Below, one piece after another: positions 50,572 through 61,188 of a stretch of 64,000 nucleotides of DNA (positions are counted from its first letter, which is position 1; the number at the start of each line of letters is the position of its first letter). Position numbers and translations under genes: made by a program. A model generated the notes under the pieces. It saw nothing but the letters and a program-made list of their open reading frames with translations, had not been told where the DNA came from and searched no databases. Source of the DNA: an uncultured Campylobacterales bacterium (GTDB taxonomy: Bacteria; Campylobacterota; Campylobacteria; Campylobacterales; Sulfurimonadaceae); the NCBI GenBank assembly GCA_903892995.1, contig CAITKP010000036.1:62001-126000 (forward strand). Direction: 5' to 3'.

Positions 50572-51531
50572 TTAGTCCAAATAATTAACAGCATTTAAAA
50601 AGTGCTGTGGCATCTCATACTTATGTGAGACCACATCCTCAATCTCCATAAATATAAACTCACCTTTTTGATAGACGATCACTTTATTGGAATTGTTGTG
50701 AGAGAGGAGATAATCAACTGCACCTATCGTAAAGTCAAAAGCCATTAATCTATCAAAAACAGTTGGATTTCCACCTCTTTGAATATGACCTAAAATACTC
50801 ACCCTTGTCTCTAATCCCAACTGTTCTTGAATCCAAGTGTGGATCTGAGTCGTTTTTTTAGCTCCCTCACAAACAATGGCTAAAACATAGTTTCTACCAT
50901 CTTTGATCTCTTGAATCAATCTTTTTTCCAAAGGCTCTTTATGAAACTCAACTTCTGGGATCACACATATTTCAGCTCCACTTGTCATAGCGGAAACAAC
51001 AGCCAAATAACCACAATCACGCCCCATTACCTCAACCAAAAAAGCACGGTTAAATGAGGAAGCTGTATCTCGGATTTTATCAAGTGCATCACGGATAACA
51101 TTCAAGCAGGTATCTACACCTAAACAATACTCTGTGCCATAAATATCATTGTCTATCGTTGTTGGAATCCCTACAAAATTTATATCAAAATCTTCACTAA
51201 ATCTATTCATTGCACGAAATGAACCATCTCCACCGAGAACAACAACACCTTTAATATTGTGAGATTTAAGATTTTCATATGCAACTTTTCTATATTCATA
51301 TTCAAAAAATCTTTTAGAACGAGAGGAGCGGATAATCGTACCGCCACTATGAACGATCCCTGCAACATCTTCATGATTTGCTTTTTTTATCTTATTATCG
51401 ATAAGTCCCTCTAATCCATTATAAATCAGATAAGGAATTACACCATTTTTAAAACAATAATCTACAAATTTTTTGATAGCAGGATTCATCCCAGGAGCAT
51501 CCCCGCCAGAACACATAATTGCTAATGCCAC
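50572..51531 (-). CDS. pfkA: 6-phosphofructokinase
   Basis: 'SGGDAPGMNPAI', 'LGGDGSFRAM', 'GIPTTIDNDI', 'EVMGRDCGYLA', 'LGHIQRGGNPT'. Confidence 0.95.
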   Translation of the reverse strand: MALAIMCSGGDAPGMNPAIKKFVDYCFKNGVIPYLIYNGLEGLIDNKIKKANHEDVAGIVHSGGTIIRSSRSKRFFEYEYRKVAYENLKSHNIKGVVVLGGDGSFRAMNRFSEDFDINFVGIPTTIDNDIYGTEYCLGVDTCLNVIRDALDKIRDTASSFNRAFLVEVMGRDCGYLAVVSAMTSGAEICVIPEVEFHKEPLEKRLIQEIKDGRNYVLAIVCEGAKKTTQIHTWIQEQLGLETRVSILGHIQRGGNPTVFDRLMAFDFTIGAVDYLLSHNNSNKVIVYQKGEFIFMEIEDVVSHKYEMPQHFLNAVNYLD

Positions 51532-51605
51532 TATTTTTTCCTTTACATGTAAAGTCCCTTTTAGGGTGTGAGGCTTTTAATGTCGATGTTTATAAAACTC
51601 TTTGT

Positions 51606-52433
51606 CTAACTAATATTTTCCAATTTATTTATAACTTTTTGAATAATCCAATCAGGAGTAGAAGCACCAGCACTAATGCCACACAATTGTTTACATGTAA
51701 ACCATTGCGGCGATAAATCTTTTTCATCCTCAATGTGATAGCTATCGACACAAAACTCAGAAGCGATACTAAAAAGCTGCTTCGTGTTTGATGAGTTTTT
51801 CCCACCGATTATTACCATCACATCCGCTCTTTTTGCCAGTTTTCTTACCGCATCCTGATTTTCAAATGTTGCGTTGCATATAGTGTTAAAAACTCGAACC
51901 TCTTTATGGCGAGGAATGAGATAAGAAGCAATCTCGATATACTCTTCGACTTTTCGTGTTGTTTGAGCAACCAGTGCGATATGATCTTTTAATTTTAGAT
52001 TCTCTAACTCTTGAATTGAGCTCACAACATAAGCACCATTTTGAGCATAGCTTTTTACACCCTTAATCTCGGGATGAGCTTCATCGCCAAAAATAACGAT
52101 ATCATATCCAAGCTGACTCATCTCTTCACATATCTGTTGTGGTTTTGTCACATAAGGGCATGTTGCATCGACGACATCAACACCCTTCTCTTTCAAAAAT
52201 TTCAGTTCAACTTTTGGAATACCATGTGTTCGGATCACAGCTTTATCACCCGTTTTAAAGGTTGTAATATCTTCTGTCAAACCTACTTTATAATCTTGAT
52301 CTAGTCTCTCTATCTCTTTAGCATTATGAATAAGCGGTCCATAAGTCACAGAGTTTCTATTCTCTTCTGCAATTTTAATCGCACGTTTGACACCAAAACA
52401 AAATCCATAATTTTCAGCTAACTCGATTTTCAT
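51606..52433 (-). CDS. ispH: 4-hydroxy-3-methylbut-2-enyl diphosphate reductase
   Basis: 'AENYGFCFGVKRAIKIAEE', 'DATCPYVTKPQ', 'ICNATFENQDAVRKLA', 'GISAGASTPDWIIQ'. Confidence 0.97.
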   Translation of the reverse strand: MKIELAENYGFCFGVKRAIKIAEENRNSVTYGPLIHNAKEIERLDQDYKVGLTEDITTFKTGDKAVIRTHGIPKVELKFLKEKGVDVVDATCPYVTKPQQICEEMSQLGYDIVIFGDEAHPEIKGVKSYAQNGAYVVSSIQELENLKLKDHIALVAQTTRKVEEYIEIASYLIPRHKEVRVFNTICNATFENQDAVRKLAKRADVMVIIGGKNSSNTKQLFSIASEFCVDSYHIEDEKDLSPQWFTCKQLCGISAGASTPDWIIQKVINKLENIS

Positions 52434-52434
52434 C

Positions 52435-53715
52435 TTACATGTACTCTATTTTTGTCAAATTTCCTAAAAGCTCGAAAAAGTTTGGAAATGAGGTGTTTAT
52501 GCAGTCGATATCTTGCACTTGCATACCGCACAAAAGCCCTGCGATAATAAAACTCATAGCGATTCTATGATCTCCATGACTATCTATAAGCGCAGATTTC
52601 AGCTCTCCTCCATGGACACTGTATCCATCTTCAACTTCATCTACTTCGATGCCACAAGCTCTTAAGCCCTTTACGACAGTTGAAATTCTATCACTCTCTT
52701 TGACTCGTAACTCTTCTGCATTTTTCACGACACTTACACCCTCTGCACAAGCAAATGCAATGGAAAGTGCTGGAAGTTCATCGATGAGCCATGAGATATT
52801 CTCTTCTACAGTTATCGCTTTTAGAGGAGCATATTTGACTGTAATATTTCCGATAGGTTCGTACTTATCTTCTAAAAGATCATAAGTAATATTTGTACCC
52901 ATTTTTTCTAATACTTTAAAAGCCTCAATACGAGTTTTATTGAGCGTTACACCCTCTAAAACCACAGAAGAGTTTGGAATGATCGCAGCAGCAACTGCAA
53001 AGAAAAACGCACTTGATGGATCAGCAGGAACACGAATATCTAAAGGTGATAAAAGTCCTTTCATCGGTGCTATTGTAGTTTGAAGAGCGTTTACATGTAA
53101 CTCTGCACCCATCCCTTTGAGCATTCGTTCTGTATGATCGCGGCTAAGTTCTGGCTCTGTGTAGGTACATACACCATCAGAGGAAAGAGCAGCTAAAATC
53201 ATCGCACTTTTTACTTGAGCAGAAGCGATTTTACTCTCATAATGAAACGCTTTTAATGAAGCTCCACGAATACTCAGCGGAGCTAAATCTCCATCATTTC
53301 GCCCATCAAGCTTTGCTCCAATTGAGCGAAGCGGAGCAGTGACTCGCTTCATAGGACGACGGCGAAGATATTCATCTCCAGTTAAAACAAAATGTCCCTT
53401 TGCAGAACTTAAAAGTCCACAAAATAGGCGCATTCCTGTTCCTGAGTTTCCGCAATCTAAAATATTCTCACTCTCTTTTATTCCTGATGAACTAATACAA
53501 ATGAGCTCTCCATCATCTTCTACTTTTGCACCAAGATTTTTTACGATCTCTAAAGAGTTAAGAGTGTCTTCTGCACGCAAAAAGTTTCTAATTTTAGATT
53601 CCCCATCTGCAAGCATCGCAAACATAACACAGCGATGCGAAATAGACTTATCCGAAGCAATCTTATCCGTTGTAAAATCAAAAGATTTAGCTGAAAATAT
53701 TTTTACGCTTTTCAT
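52435..53715 (-). CDS. aroA: 3-phosphoshikimate 1-carboxyvinyltransferase
   Basis: '[25 protein letters not shown]', '[15 protein letters not shown]', 'RVKESDRI', '[13 protein letters not shown]'. Confidence 0.97.
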   Translation of the reverse strand: MKSVKIFSAKSFDFTTDKIASDKSISHRCVMFAMLADGESKIRNFLRAEDTLNSLEIVKNLGAKVEDDGELICISSSGIKESENILDCGNSGTGMRLFCGLLSSAKGHFVLTGDEYLRRRPMKRVTAPLRSIGAKLDGRNDGDLAPLSIRGASLKAFHYESKIASAQVKSAMILAALSSDGVCTYTEPELSRDHTERMLKGMGAELHVNALQTTIAPMKGLLSPLDIRVPADPSSAFFFAVAAAIIPNSSVVLEGVTLNKTRIEAFKVLEKMGTNITYDLLEDKYEPIGNITVKYAPLKAITVEENISWLIDELPALSIAFACAEGVSVVKNAEELRVKESDRISTVVKGLRACGIEVDEVEDGYSVHGGELKSALIDSHGDHRIAMSFIIAGLLCGMQVQDIDCINTSFPNFFELLGNLTKIEYM

Positions 53716-56054
53716 CTCAAAGTTAGTCCCAATTTTTCATTCAATGCATTTAAAATTGCATTCATATTTGAGGTAATATCATCCTCTTCCAATGTTTTTT
53801 CTAAAGATTGCAAAACAAATCGGATTGTTAAACTTGCATTTTCGCCAAGATTAAAATCGATATATTTATTGATAGGATAAAATCTTACAACCTGCTGGGA
53901 TTTACACTCATCAATAACTTTTTGAACTTCCGTATATGGAAGATTTTGAGGAATAACTAAACTCAAATCCCTAAAAGAAGCCTGATATTTTGAAGTCGGT
54001 TTTGCCTCGATAAGATCAAAAGAAAGTTTTGAAAAATCGATCTCACAAACAAAAGTTTGATCTAAATCAAAAGCATCTTGTACCATTGGATGTAATTTAA
54101 AAAGTTCACCAATCTCTTGACCTTTAAAAACTATTTTTGCGCACTGGTAAGGATTTGCCAAATCATGAGTTGGTGTATAAGCCACTAAATCTATATCACC
54201 AACCACGTTTGAAATCAACTGGACAAATGAACCAAAATCCATTTTACTTGATTTTCCACTATTTAAAATCCCATCTTTATAAGCATCTCCGCTGTAGATA
54301 AATCCCATTTTCGTTGATTCTTCTCTTGCAGCAGAAAAGACAGAACCGATCTCAAAAAGTCTCACATCTTTGTATCCAGATTTCGTGTTTAAGCTTACAG
54401 CATTTAAAAGCCCAAGCATCAAAGTTGGACGCATAGTATCAAGTGTATTGACAATAGGATTTAAAAGTTCAAGCGTTTCATCAATACATGTAAAGCCATA
54501 TTCTTTGAGTTTTGATTTTTCATTAAACACAAAATGTACTGTTTCAAAAAAGCCTTGATTTGCAGCGCTATGTCTATATTTTCTTAATTTTTTAAATTCA
54601 AAGTATCCCGCTGATAAAGCGTTTTTCTCTTTGAGTAAAAAGGGTTTTGATTTGATATTATCGATCCCAACCAAACGGACAATCTCTTCAACAACATCTT
54701 GTTTATTGAGTATATCATGGCGAAATCTTGGAACTGAAATAACAAAATTAGTTCCTTGAGATTTTCCTATATCAAAACCTAAGTTTTGTAAAATTTTTGT
54801 AATAGTTGTTTTATCAATGTTCATACCGATGATACTATTTATCTCATCAAGACTCACGCTGATAACGACTGGTTCATGATCATCACAAAGCTCTATAGTA
54901 CCGCCATAGATTTCAGAAGTAGAGCTTTTATCGAACATTCCTATAAAATAGTTCAAACCAATATTGAGTTTTGGCTCGCTTCCTCTTGAGGTACGATAAA
55001 AAAGATGCCCGCTTGGGATCTTATTTTGAGCCATCTGTTTTGAGATAATATGAGGAGGCACATAACTCGCCTCTATAATAACTATTCCCTCATTTTTAGA
55101 CATCTTTGAAGCATCATTTTGATTGATTCCCACAACAGAAGCAACTTGATCTTTTGCAAAAATAGTTGCAAAACCAAGATTATCAAGGTTTAACGCAATT
55201 TTTGCTTTTTTTTCAGATCCTTCGCTGACTTTGAAGAACTCATAATCATACGCTCTTAGGGCAACGCCTGTCGTATAAGTACCATAAAATAAAAAAGCAT
55301 CTAAATCAGATGATTGTTTCTCCTCTATTTGCGCTAAACGCAAAGATGTCAAAAATGGCACCTTCATCTCTTTAATATCTATCGCTTTATAACGCAAGTT
55401 TACGTCTAAATCATCTGCATGAGTGAGCTGTAAGATTCGACCTATTCCCATACGTCTCTCTTCGCCCTCTCCATCTGCAATTTTAACAAGTGGACGACTA
55501 TACGCCGCACAAAGATCTCGTGCAACACCATAAATACTCAGACAGTCACCTCTGTTGGCTGTGAGTTCTATCTCAATAAGCGTATCTTGGAGATACTTGT
55601 TTTGAGAAAGTTCTTGCCCTAAAACAATCTTACCGATTGAATTGTCAAACTCGATAATCCCGCTTCCAATATCCGCAAGACCAAGCTCACTTGCAGAACA
55701 GATCATCCCTTCGCTATCGACACCACGAAGTTGTACAGGTTTGATCTCAAGTCCATTTGGCATGATAGCGCCAAGTGTTGCGACCGCTACATGTAAGCCT
55801 TTTTTTACATTTGCTGCACCACAAACTATTTGATAAACAGCTGTACCAACATCAACTTTACAAACATTGAGTTTATCGGCATCAGGGTGTCTTTCGCACT
55901 CTATAACATGACCAAAAACTATCTTTTGGGGAATTTTGTATTCTACAACTCTATCAACTTCAAGACCTATGGAATTGAGTGTTTTTGCCAACTCATCTGC
56001 AGATTTATCCTCAATATTGATAAACTCATTTAACCAACTTTTTGTAATTATCAT
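53712..56054 (-). CDS. pheT: Phenylalanyl-tRNA synthetase beta subunit
   Basis: 780 aa; '[34 protein letters not shown]', tRNA-binding, B3/B4 and FDX-ACB domains. Confidence 0.97.
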   Translation of the reverse strand: MIITKSWLNEFINIEDKSADELAKTLNSIGLEVDRVVEYKIPQKIVFGHVIECERHPDADKLNVCKVDVGTAVYQIVCGAANVKKGLHVAVATLGAIMPNGLEIKPVQLRGVDSEGMICSASELGLADIGSGIIEFDNSIGKIVLGQELSQNKYLQDTLIEIELTANRGDCLSIYGVARDLCAAYSRPLVKIADGEGEERRMGIGRILQLTHADDLDVNLRYKAIDIKEMKVPFLTSLRLAQIEEKQSSDLDAFLFYGTYTTGVALRAYDYEFFKVSEGSEKKAKIALNLDNLGFATIFAKDQVASVVGINQNDASKMSKNEGIVIIEASYVPPHIISKQMAQNKIPSGHLFYRTSRGSEPKLNIGLNYFIGMFDKSSTSEIYGGTIELCDDHEPVVISVSLDEINSIIGMNIDKTTITKILQNLGFDIGKSQGTNFVISVPRFRHDILNKQDVVEEIVRLVGIDNIKSKPFLLKEKNALSAGYFEFKKLRKYRHSAANQGFFETVHFVFNEKSKLKEYGFTCIDETLELLNPIVNTLDTMRPTLMLGLLNAVSLNTKSGYKDVRLFEIGSVFSAAREESTKMGFIYSGDAYKDGILNSGKSSKMDFGSFVQLISNVVGDIDLVAYTPTHDLANPYQCAKIVFKGQEIGELFKLHPMVQDAFDLDQTFVCEIDFSKLSFDLIEAKPTSKYQASFRDLSLVIPQNLPYTEVQKVIDECKSQQVVRFYPINKYIDFNLGENASLTIRFVLQSLEKTLEEDDITSNMNAILNALNEKLGLTLR

Positions 56055-57043
56055 TGAAACTGCTCCAAAAGTCTAACATCTCCTTCAAACAAAGAGCGAA
56101 GGTCTCCAATATGATGAATAAGCATAGCAAAACGCTCAACACCAAGTCCAAATGCGTATCCGCTAACCTGAGTATATTTCACCGCTTTAAAAACGTTTGG
56201 ATCAACGATTCCACAGCCCAAAACTTCAAGCCAGCCAGTGTGTGAACAAACACGACAGCCATCACCTTTACAGAAAATACAAGAGATATCAACTTCAGCA
56301 GAAGGCTCTGTGAAAGGAAAAAAGCTCGGTCTAAAGCGCACTTCAACATCGCCAAACATATATTTTAAGAAATCTTCTAAGATAAATTTGAGATTTGCAA
56401 AAGAGACTTTTCCCTCTTCATCTACGAGCAAACCCTCAACTTGGTGAAACATCGGTGTGTGTGTGAGATCATAATCACGACGAAATACAGCCCCTGGAGC
56501 GATCATGCGAATCGGCGGTTTTGTATGGAGCATCGTACGAATCTGTACTGGTGAAGTGTGTGTACGAAGCAGCATCTCATCTTTAAAATAAAAAGTATCT
56601 TGCATATCGCGTGCTGGATGGTATTTTGGAAGGTTTAGGGCTTCAAAATTGTGAAAATCATCCTCGACCATCGGCCCAGTTTCCACGGAAAAATTCATTG
56701 AAGAGAAATATTCAACGATTCTATCCATTGTTTCCATAACAGGATGCAATGCACCTTTTCTTGAAGTTGTTGAAAAAAGTGAGACATCTAAAGCTTCAGC
56801 CTTCATCGCTTCATACAACTCTTTTGTCTGCAAAACTGTTTTTTGTTCATTAAATAGTGAAGTCAGCTCATTTTTATGTGTATTGAGTTCTTTTGCAAAA
56901 TTTGCTTTTTCCTCATTTGGCACAGATTTCATCACTTCAAACTGTTGTGCTAAAATCCCTTTTTTACCAAAAATTGCTATACGTATATTTTCTAAATCCT
57001 CAACATTTTGAGCTGTTTGGATTCTTTCATACCACTCTTTCAA
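56051..57043 (-). CDS. pheS: Phenylalanyl-tRNA synthetase alpha subunit (start placed at TTG 57043)
   Basis: '[20 protein letters not shown]', '[12 protein letters not shown]', '[13 protein letters not shown]', '[18 protein letters not shown]'. TTG has a GGAG upstream; the ORF track extends to 57082. Confidence 0.93.
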   Translation of the reverse strand: MKEWYERIQTAQNVEDLENIRIAIFGKKGILAQQFEVMKSVPNEEKANFAKELNTHKNELTSLFNEQKTVLQTKELYEAMKAEALDVSLFSTTSRKGALHPVMETMDRIVEYFSSMNFSVETGPMVEDDFHNFEALNLPKYHPARDMQDTFYFKDEMLLRTHTSPVQIRTMLHTKPPIRMIAPGAVFRRDYDLTHTPMFHQVEGLLVDEEGKVSFANLKFILEDFLKYMFGDVEVRFRPSFFPFTEPSAEVDISCIFCKGDGCRVCSHTGWLEVLGCGIVDPNVFKAVKYTQVSGYAFGLGVERFAMLIHHIGDLRSLFEGDVRLLEQFQ

Positions 57044-57196
57044 ATAGAGTCTCCAATAGTTTATTTTTAAGAGATTGTACAAAAAACTCTATTACAAAAA
57101 GCTTGATGAATATAGTTCCTCTCATATTTAAAGTAAAAAAATAACAATTATGCTAGAATTAAAACCTAAATTATAATGAATGAAAAGAGGTTTACA

Positions 57197-57553
57197 ATGT
57201 GTTTATTTTGTAAAATAGTCAATAATGAAATTGCTGCAAATATTGAACTAGAAAATGATGATTTTATAGCGTTTCACGATATCAATCCAAAAGCACCTGT
57301 GCATATTTTAGCGATTCCAAAGTTACATGTAGAGAGTTTTAATGAGGTCTCTCCGGATGTGATGAGTGGCATGAGCGCATTTATTCAAGAGCTTACAAAA
57401 CGTTTGGGAATTGATAAAAGTGGATACCGTGTGATTACAAATGTGGGAGAAAATGGAGGCCAAGAGGTCAAGCACCTTCACTGGCATATTTTGGGTGGTT
57501 CAAAACTTAAATGGGACCATTTTTGTGATGCAGATCCTAAAGATTTTTTCTAA
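57197..57553 (+). CDS. HIT-family (HinT-like) protein
   Basis: 'MCLFCKIVNNEIAANIELENDDFIAFHDINPKAPVHILAIPKLHV...KHLHWHILGG'. Confidence 0.95.
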   Translation: MCLFCKIVNNEIAANIELENDDFIAFHDINPKAPVHILAIPKLHVESFNEVSPDVMSGMSAFIQELTKRLGIDKSGYRVITNVGENGGQEVKHLHWHILGGSKLKWDHFCDADPKDFF

Positions 57554-57557
57554 GTAA

Positions 57558-58778
57558 ATGGCACTTATGATAAAAAAATCTCTCCTTTTCCTCTGCCTTT
57601 TTTCCTCTGCACAAGCTGAGAATTTTGAGGAGTATCAGGCCAATCAAGCTCTGCTTCAAGAGAGTGACAAAAAAGAGTTTACTCAATTTCAAAAAGCGCA
57701 AATGGATGCTTTTGCCGAGTATCAAAAAGCTCAGTACAAAGCGTTAGAAAGTTATAAAAAAAGTTTAGGAGCCTATTGGAATGAGCCAAAACTCTCTACA
57801 AAAAAAGAGTGGATCTCCTATACTCCGGACAAAAAAACTAGAACCGATGTGGATTTCCAAAAGAGTAAGATCACCCTTGAAACTATCACTTCTTCACCCG
57901 ATGAAGCAAAAAAACAGCTAGAAATTGCTCTTGCAAAAGTCGTGACTATTGATAATAAAACCGTTCAAAAAACTGATCCACTTGAGCAAATACTCTCTAA
58001 AATCAAAAAGCCCGATGGAGTTATTACAAAAGAGCTAAAAAATGAACCTATTCTTTCAAATGTGATATTTGATAAAACACCTGATAAAAAAAGTGTCGAT
58101 GCCTATGTTCAAGAAAATGTAAAAGATAAAAGTATCAAAAGTGAAAAATCTAAAGTTGTAGGTGATAAAGTGTACAGCTTAGAGATTGCTCTGCCAAGTG
58201 ATACCGTGCAAAAAAAATCACAACAGTATTATGAAACTGTCAAGCAATTTGCACAAAAAGAGGAGCTTAGCCCTTCCTTGGTGCTTGCCATTATCCAAAC
58301 AGAGAGCAGTTTCAATCCTCGTGCGACTTCTTATGTTCCCGCATTTGGACTGATGCAGATCGTTCCAAGCAGTGCTGGACTTGATGCTTATAACTATCTT
58401 CATCATGAAAAAAAATTGGTTTGTGGAGAATATTTATATGACAGTACAAACAATATCGAAATGGGAAGTGCTTATTTTCATCTCTTGTACTACAATTATC
58501 TCTCAAGTATCAAAGAGCCGCTAAGCAGACTCTATTGCGCAATCGCTGCATATAATACAGGTGCTGGAAATGTCGCATGGGCATTTAACAAGAATAAAAA
58601 TATTACAGAAAAAGCAAAGTATCTCATCACAAATGCAGCAGGCGATATCAATGCAATGTCATCAGATGAAGTGTATAGCAAGCTTTTAAGTGATCTCAAA
58701 TATGAAGAACCAAAACTTTATCTTAAAAATGTCTCAAGCAGAGCTGTAACTTTTTCTCAATTTTATAGCCAAAAGTAA
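57558..58778 (+). CDS. Lytic murein transglycosylase (MltC/SLT-like)
   Basis: 'SPSLVLAIIQTESSFNPRATSYVPAFGLMQIVPSSAG...CAIAAYNTGAGNVAWAF'. Confidence 0.92.
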   Translation: MALMIKKSLLFLCLFSSAQAENFEEYQANQALLQESDKKEFTQFQKAQMDAFAEYQKAQYKALESYKKSLGAYWNEPKLSTKKEWISYTPDKKTRTDVDFQKSKITLETITSSPDEAKKQLEIALAKVVTIDNKTVQKTDPLEQILSKIKKPDGVITKELKNEPILSNVIFDKTPDKKSVDAYVQENVKDKSIKSEKSKVVGDKVYSLEIALPSDTVQKKSQQYYETVKQFAQKEELSPSLVLAIIQTESSFNPRATSYVPAFGLMQIVPSSAGLDAYNYLHHEKKLVCGEYLYDSTNNIEMGSAYFHLLYYNYLSSIKEPLSRLYCAIAAYNTGAGNVAWAFNKNKNITEKAKYLITNAAGDINAMSSDEVYSKLLSDLKYEEPKLYLKNVSSRAVTFSQFYSQK

Positions 58779-58786
58779 AAGTAGGC

Positions 58787-58822
58787 CTTACATGTAAGTC
58801 AAAAAATTCTTACATGTAAAGA
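58787..58822. repeat. Paired TTACATGTAA hairpin element in convergent intergenic gap
   Basis: CCTTACATGTAAG-N10-CTTACATGTAAAG. Confidence 0.75.
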
Positions 58823-58824
58823 GT

Positions 58825-59289
58825 TTATTGAGGACAACTCTCTATCTCACCCATATCGATTTTACTTCCGCCACCTGAGATCATCATCTCATTTTCACGG
58901 ATCGTTTTTCCATTATGGATAATTGTGTAACTGATCTTTACGCTGTCACGAATCGTGTTGATCGTCGAACAGTAAGTCTCTAGTGAAGCCATCACAAAGC
59001 GTGCAGCCATCATATCATCTGCATCAGAATCAAATGAGTAAGTGAGATGAAGCGTGTTGAATTTTCTTGGAAAATCCTCATTTCTCACAACATCACCCTC
59101 AATAGAAAGATTTGTGACAGTTTTGCCCTGATTTTTTGGGATCATTACGACATCTGTCGCGCTACATGTAATGATTCCACTTAAAAAATACTCTATCGGG
59201 CTGATTTGGGGACAATCTATTATAAAACTACTTTTTTCAGTTTTTGCTTCAAACTGCATTCCATCAATATGAGAAACAACTACTTTCAT
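58825..59289 (-). CDS. OsmC-family protein
   Basis: 154 aa; 'SPIEYFLSGIITCSATDVVMIPKNQG', 'VMASLETYCSTINTIRDSVKISYTI'. Confidence 0.88.
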   Translation of the reverse strand: MKVVVSHIDGMQFEAKTEKSSFIIDCPQISPIEYFLSGIITCSATDVVMIPKNQGKTVTNLSIEGDVVRNEDFPRKFNTLHLTYSFDSDADDMMAARFVMASLETYCSTINTIRDSVKISYTIIHNGKTIRENEMMISGGGSKIDMGEIESCPQ

Positions 59290-59290
59290 A

Positions 59291-60673
59291 TTACTTTACT
59301 CCCAAATAGTTTTTAAAATATGCCAACTGCTCCAAAGTGCCTTGAGTTGATGTTCCACCTTGAGAAGTTCTTGCGTTCATAGAGTTTACGATAGAGAGTT
59401 TTTCTATCACATCGCTTTGAATTCTTTCATCGATTTTGTGCAGTTCCTCGTAAGCAATATCACTTAAATCGATTTTGAGTTCTTCACTTTTTGCAACCGC
59501 TTTTCCAGTGATGAAATGCGCTTCACGGAACGGAATGCCACATCTCTCAACCAAATAATCTGCCAAATCCGTAGCGCTGAGATGCCCTACTTTACACGCT
59601 TTGTGCATATTGTCAACTTTAATATCCATAGTAGCAAGCGCTTCTTTGAGTATCTCTAATGAGAGTTCAGCTGTCTCAACCGCATCAAAAACGCCCTCTT
59701 TATCCTCTTGGGTATCTTTATTGTATGCAAGTGGAAGCCCTTTCATAACGGTTAAAAGTCCCATAAGTGAACCATACACACGCCCTGTTTTTCCGCGTAA
59801 AAGTTCAGGAACATCTGGGTTTTTCTTTTGTGGCATAATCGATGAACCTGTTGAGTATTCATCGCTGAGTTCAATAAATTTAAACTCATAACTCGACCAC
59901 ATCACAAGCTCTTCGCTAAGCCTAGAAATATGCATCATCATCGTAGAGATATTGAACAAAATCTCCAAAGCAAAATCACGGTCACTTACTGTATCTAAAC
60001 AGTTTACGCTCACACTATTAAAACCTAAAAGCTCTGCTGTGTACTCACGGTCTATTTTGTGCGGTGTTCCAGCGAGTGCAGCACATCCAAGAGGAGAGAA
60101 GTTGTTACGTTCATAAGAGCTTTCAAATCTCTCGATATCACGCTTAAACATAGAAACATATGCAAGTAAGTGAAATGCAAAGTTTATCGGCTGTGCGTGT
60201 TGAAGGTGTGTCATCCCTGGAAGAAGAGTTTGTGTATGATTGGATGCTGTTTGTACTAAAACTGCCATCACTTGTTTGATAGCAATTACCAGTTCTTTGT
60301 TTTTGCGAAGCACATATCTTCTAAAATCAACTGCGACTTGGTCATTTCTACTACGTGCTGTATGAAGTTTTTTTCCAGCATCTCCAATGAGAGCTGTCAG
60401 ACGTTTTTCAATCCCCATATGCAGATCTTCATCGCTTATCTTCCACTCAAACTCGCCTGATTCTATCTCATCTTTGACCTGATTTAAGCCTTTAATGATT
60501 GAATCAAGCTCCTCTTGAGTTAAAATATTTTGTTTTGCAAGCATTGTTGCATGAGCGATTGAACCCTCTATATCTTCACGATAGAGTTTTCTATCAAACA
60601 TAATTGAAGCATTAAATGCGTCTAGTAATGAGGATGCACCTTTACTAAAACGCCCAGACCACATCTTATCCAT
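59291..60673 (-). CDS. argH: Argininosuccinate lyase
   Basis: '[21 protein letters not shown]', '[26 protein letters not shown]'. Confidence 0.97.
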   Translation of the reverse strand: MDKMWSGRFSKGASSLLDAFNASIMFDRKLYREDIEGSIAHATMLAKQNILTQEELDSIIKGLNQVKDEIESGEFEWKISDEDLHMGIEKRLTALIGDAGKKLHTARSRNDQVAVDFRRYVLRKNKELVIAIKQVMAVLVQTASNHTQTLLPGMTHLQHAQPINFAFHLLAYVSMFKRDIERFESSYERNNFSPLGCAALAGTPHKIDREYTAELLGFNSVSVNCLDTVSDRDFALEILFNISTMMMHISRLSEELVMWSSYEFKFIELSDEYSTGSSIMPQKKNPDVPELLRGKTGRVYGSLMGLLTVMKGLPLAYNKDTQEDKEGVFDAVETAELSLEILKEALATMDIKVDNMHKACKVGHLSATDLADYLVERCGIPFREAHFITGKAVAKSEELKIDLSDIAYEELHKIDERIQSDVIEKLSIVNSMNARTSQGGTSTQGTLEQLAYFKNYLGVK

Positions 60674-60774
60674 AATATCTCCAAATAAAAAAGTATGAAA
60701 TTCTAACTAAAATTGCCGTAAGCTAGGCTTAGAGGAGTTTTGTTGCAGCTATGTTAAAAAACATAGGCTACAGT

Positions 60775-61110
60775 TTAATTACACGCAGGAACTTTACCGC
60801 TATCTTTTGAATATTCCATCATAAAATCTTTTAAATGTTTGGCTTTTGAAGTAAACCTATCACTTTTAAAATATTCCCAAGAATCTTTTGCTTTACGACT
60901 ACTTGTATGAATTGACGCTAGTTCGTCGCCATCATCACTTAACAATCTTTTCCACTCTTTTGCTTTTTTTGACGCAGCCATTGCCTGTCCGCTGTCATGA
61001 CACTCTTTACACTCTTTTACAAAAACACTTTGTCCCTTGTAAACCGCAGCACTTGAAGTAACTTCAGCTACTAAAAACAGAGTTATTGAAAAAACTAAAA
61101 ATTTATTCAT
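60775..61110 (-). CDS. Small periplasmic monoheme c-type cytochrome
   Basis: Signal peptide; 'KECKECHDSGQAM' CxxCH. Confidence 0.85.
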   Translation of the reverse strand: MNKFLVFSITLFLVAEVTSSAAVYKGQSVFVKECKECHDSGQAMAASKKAKEWKRLLSDDGDELASIHTSSRKAKDSWEYFKSDRFTSKAKHLKDFMMEYSKDSGKVPACN

Positions 61111-61188
61111 TGCCCCACCCTATGTGAAAATTTAGGCCCGTATTATATCAGTTTTTCTAATATGAACCTTATTTGTTTGTCTAAAAAA

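Noticed and set aside
50568-50572. 3-bp gap between convergent SGNH-like gene and pfkA as a special overlap signal
   Set aside because: Tight convergent ends are common in compact genomes; no structure found there.
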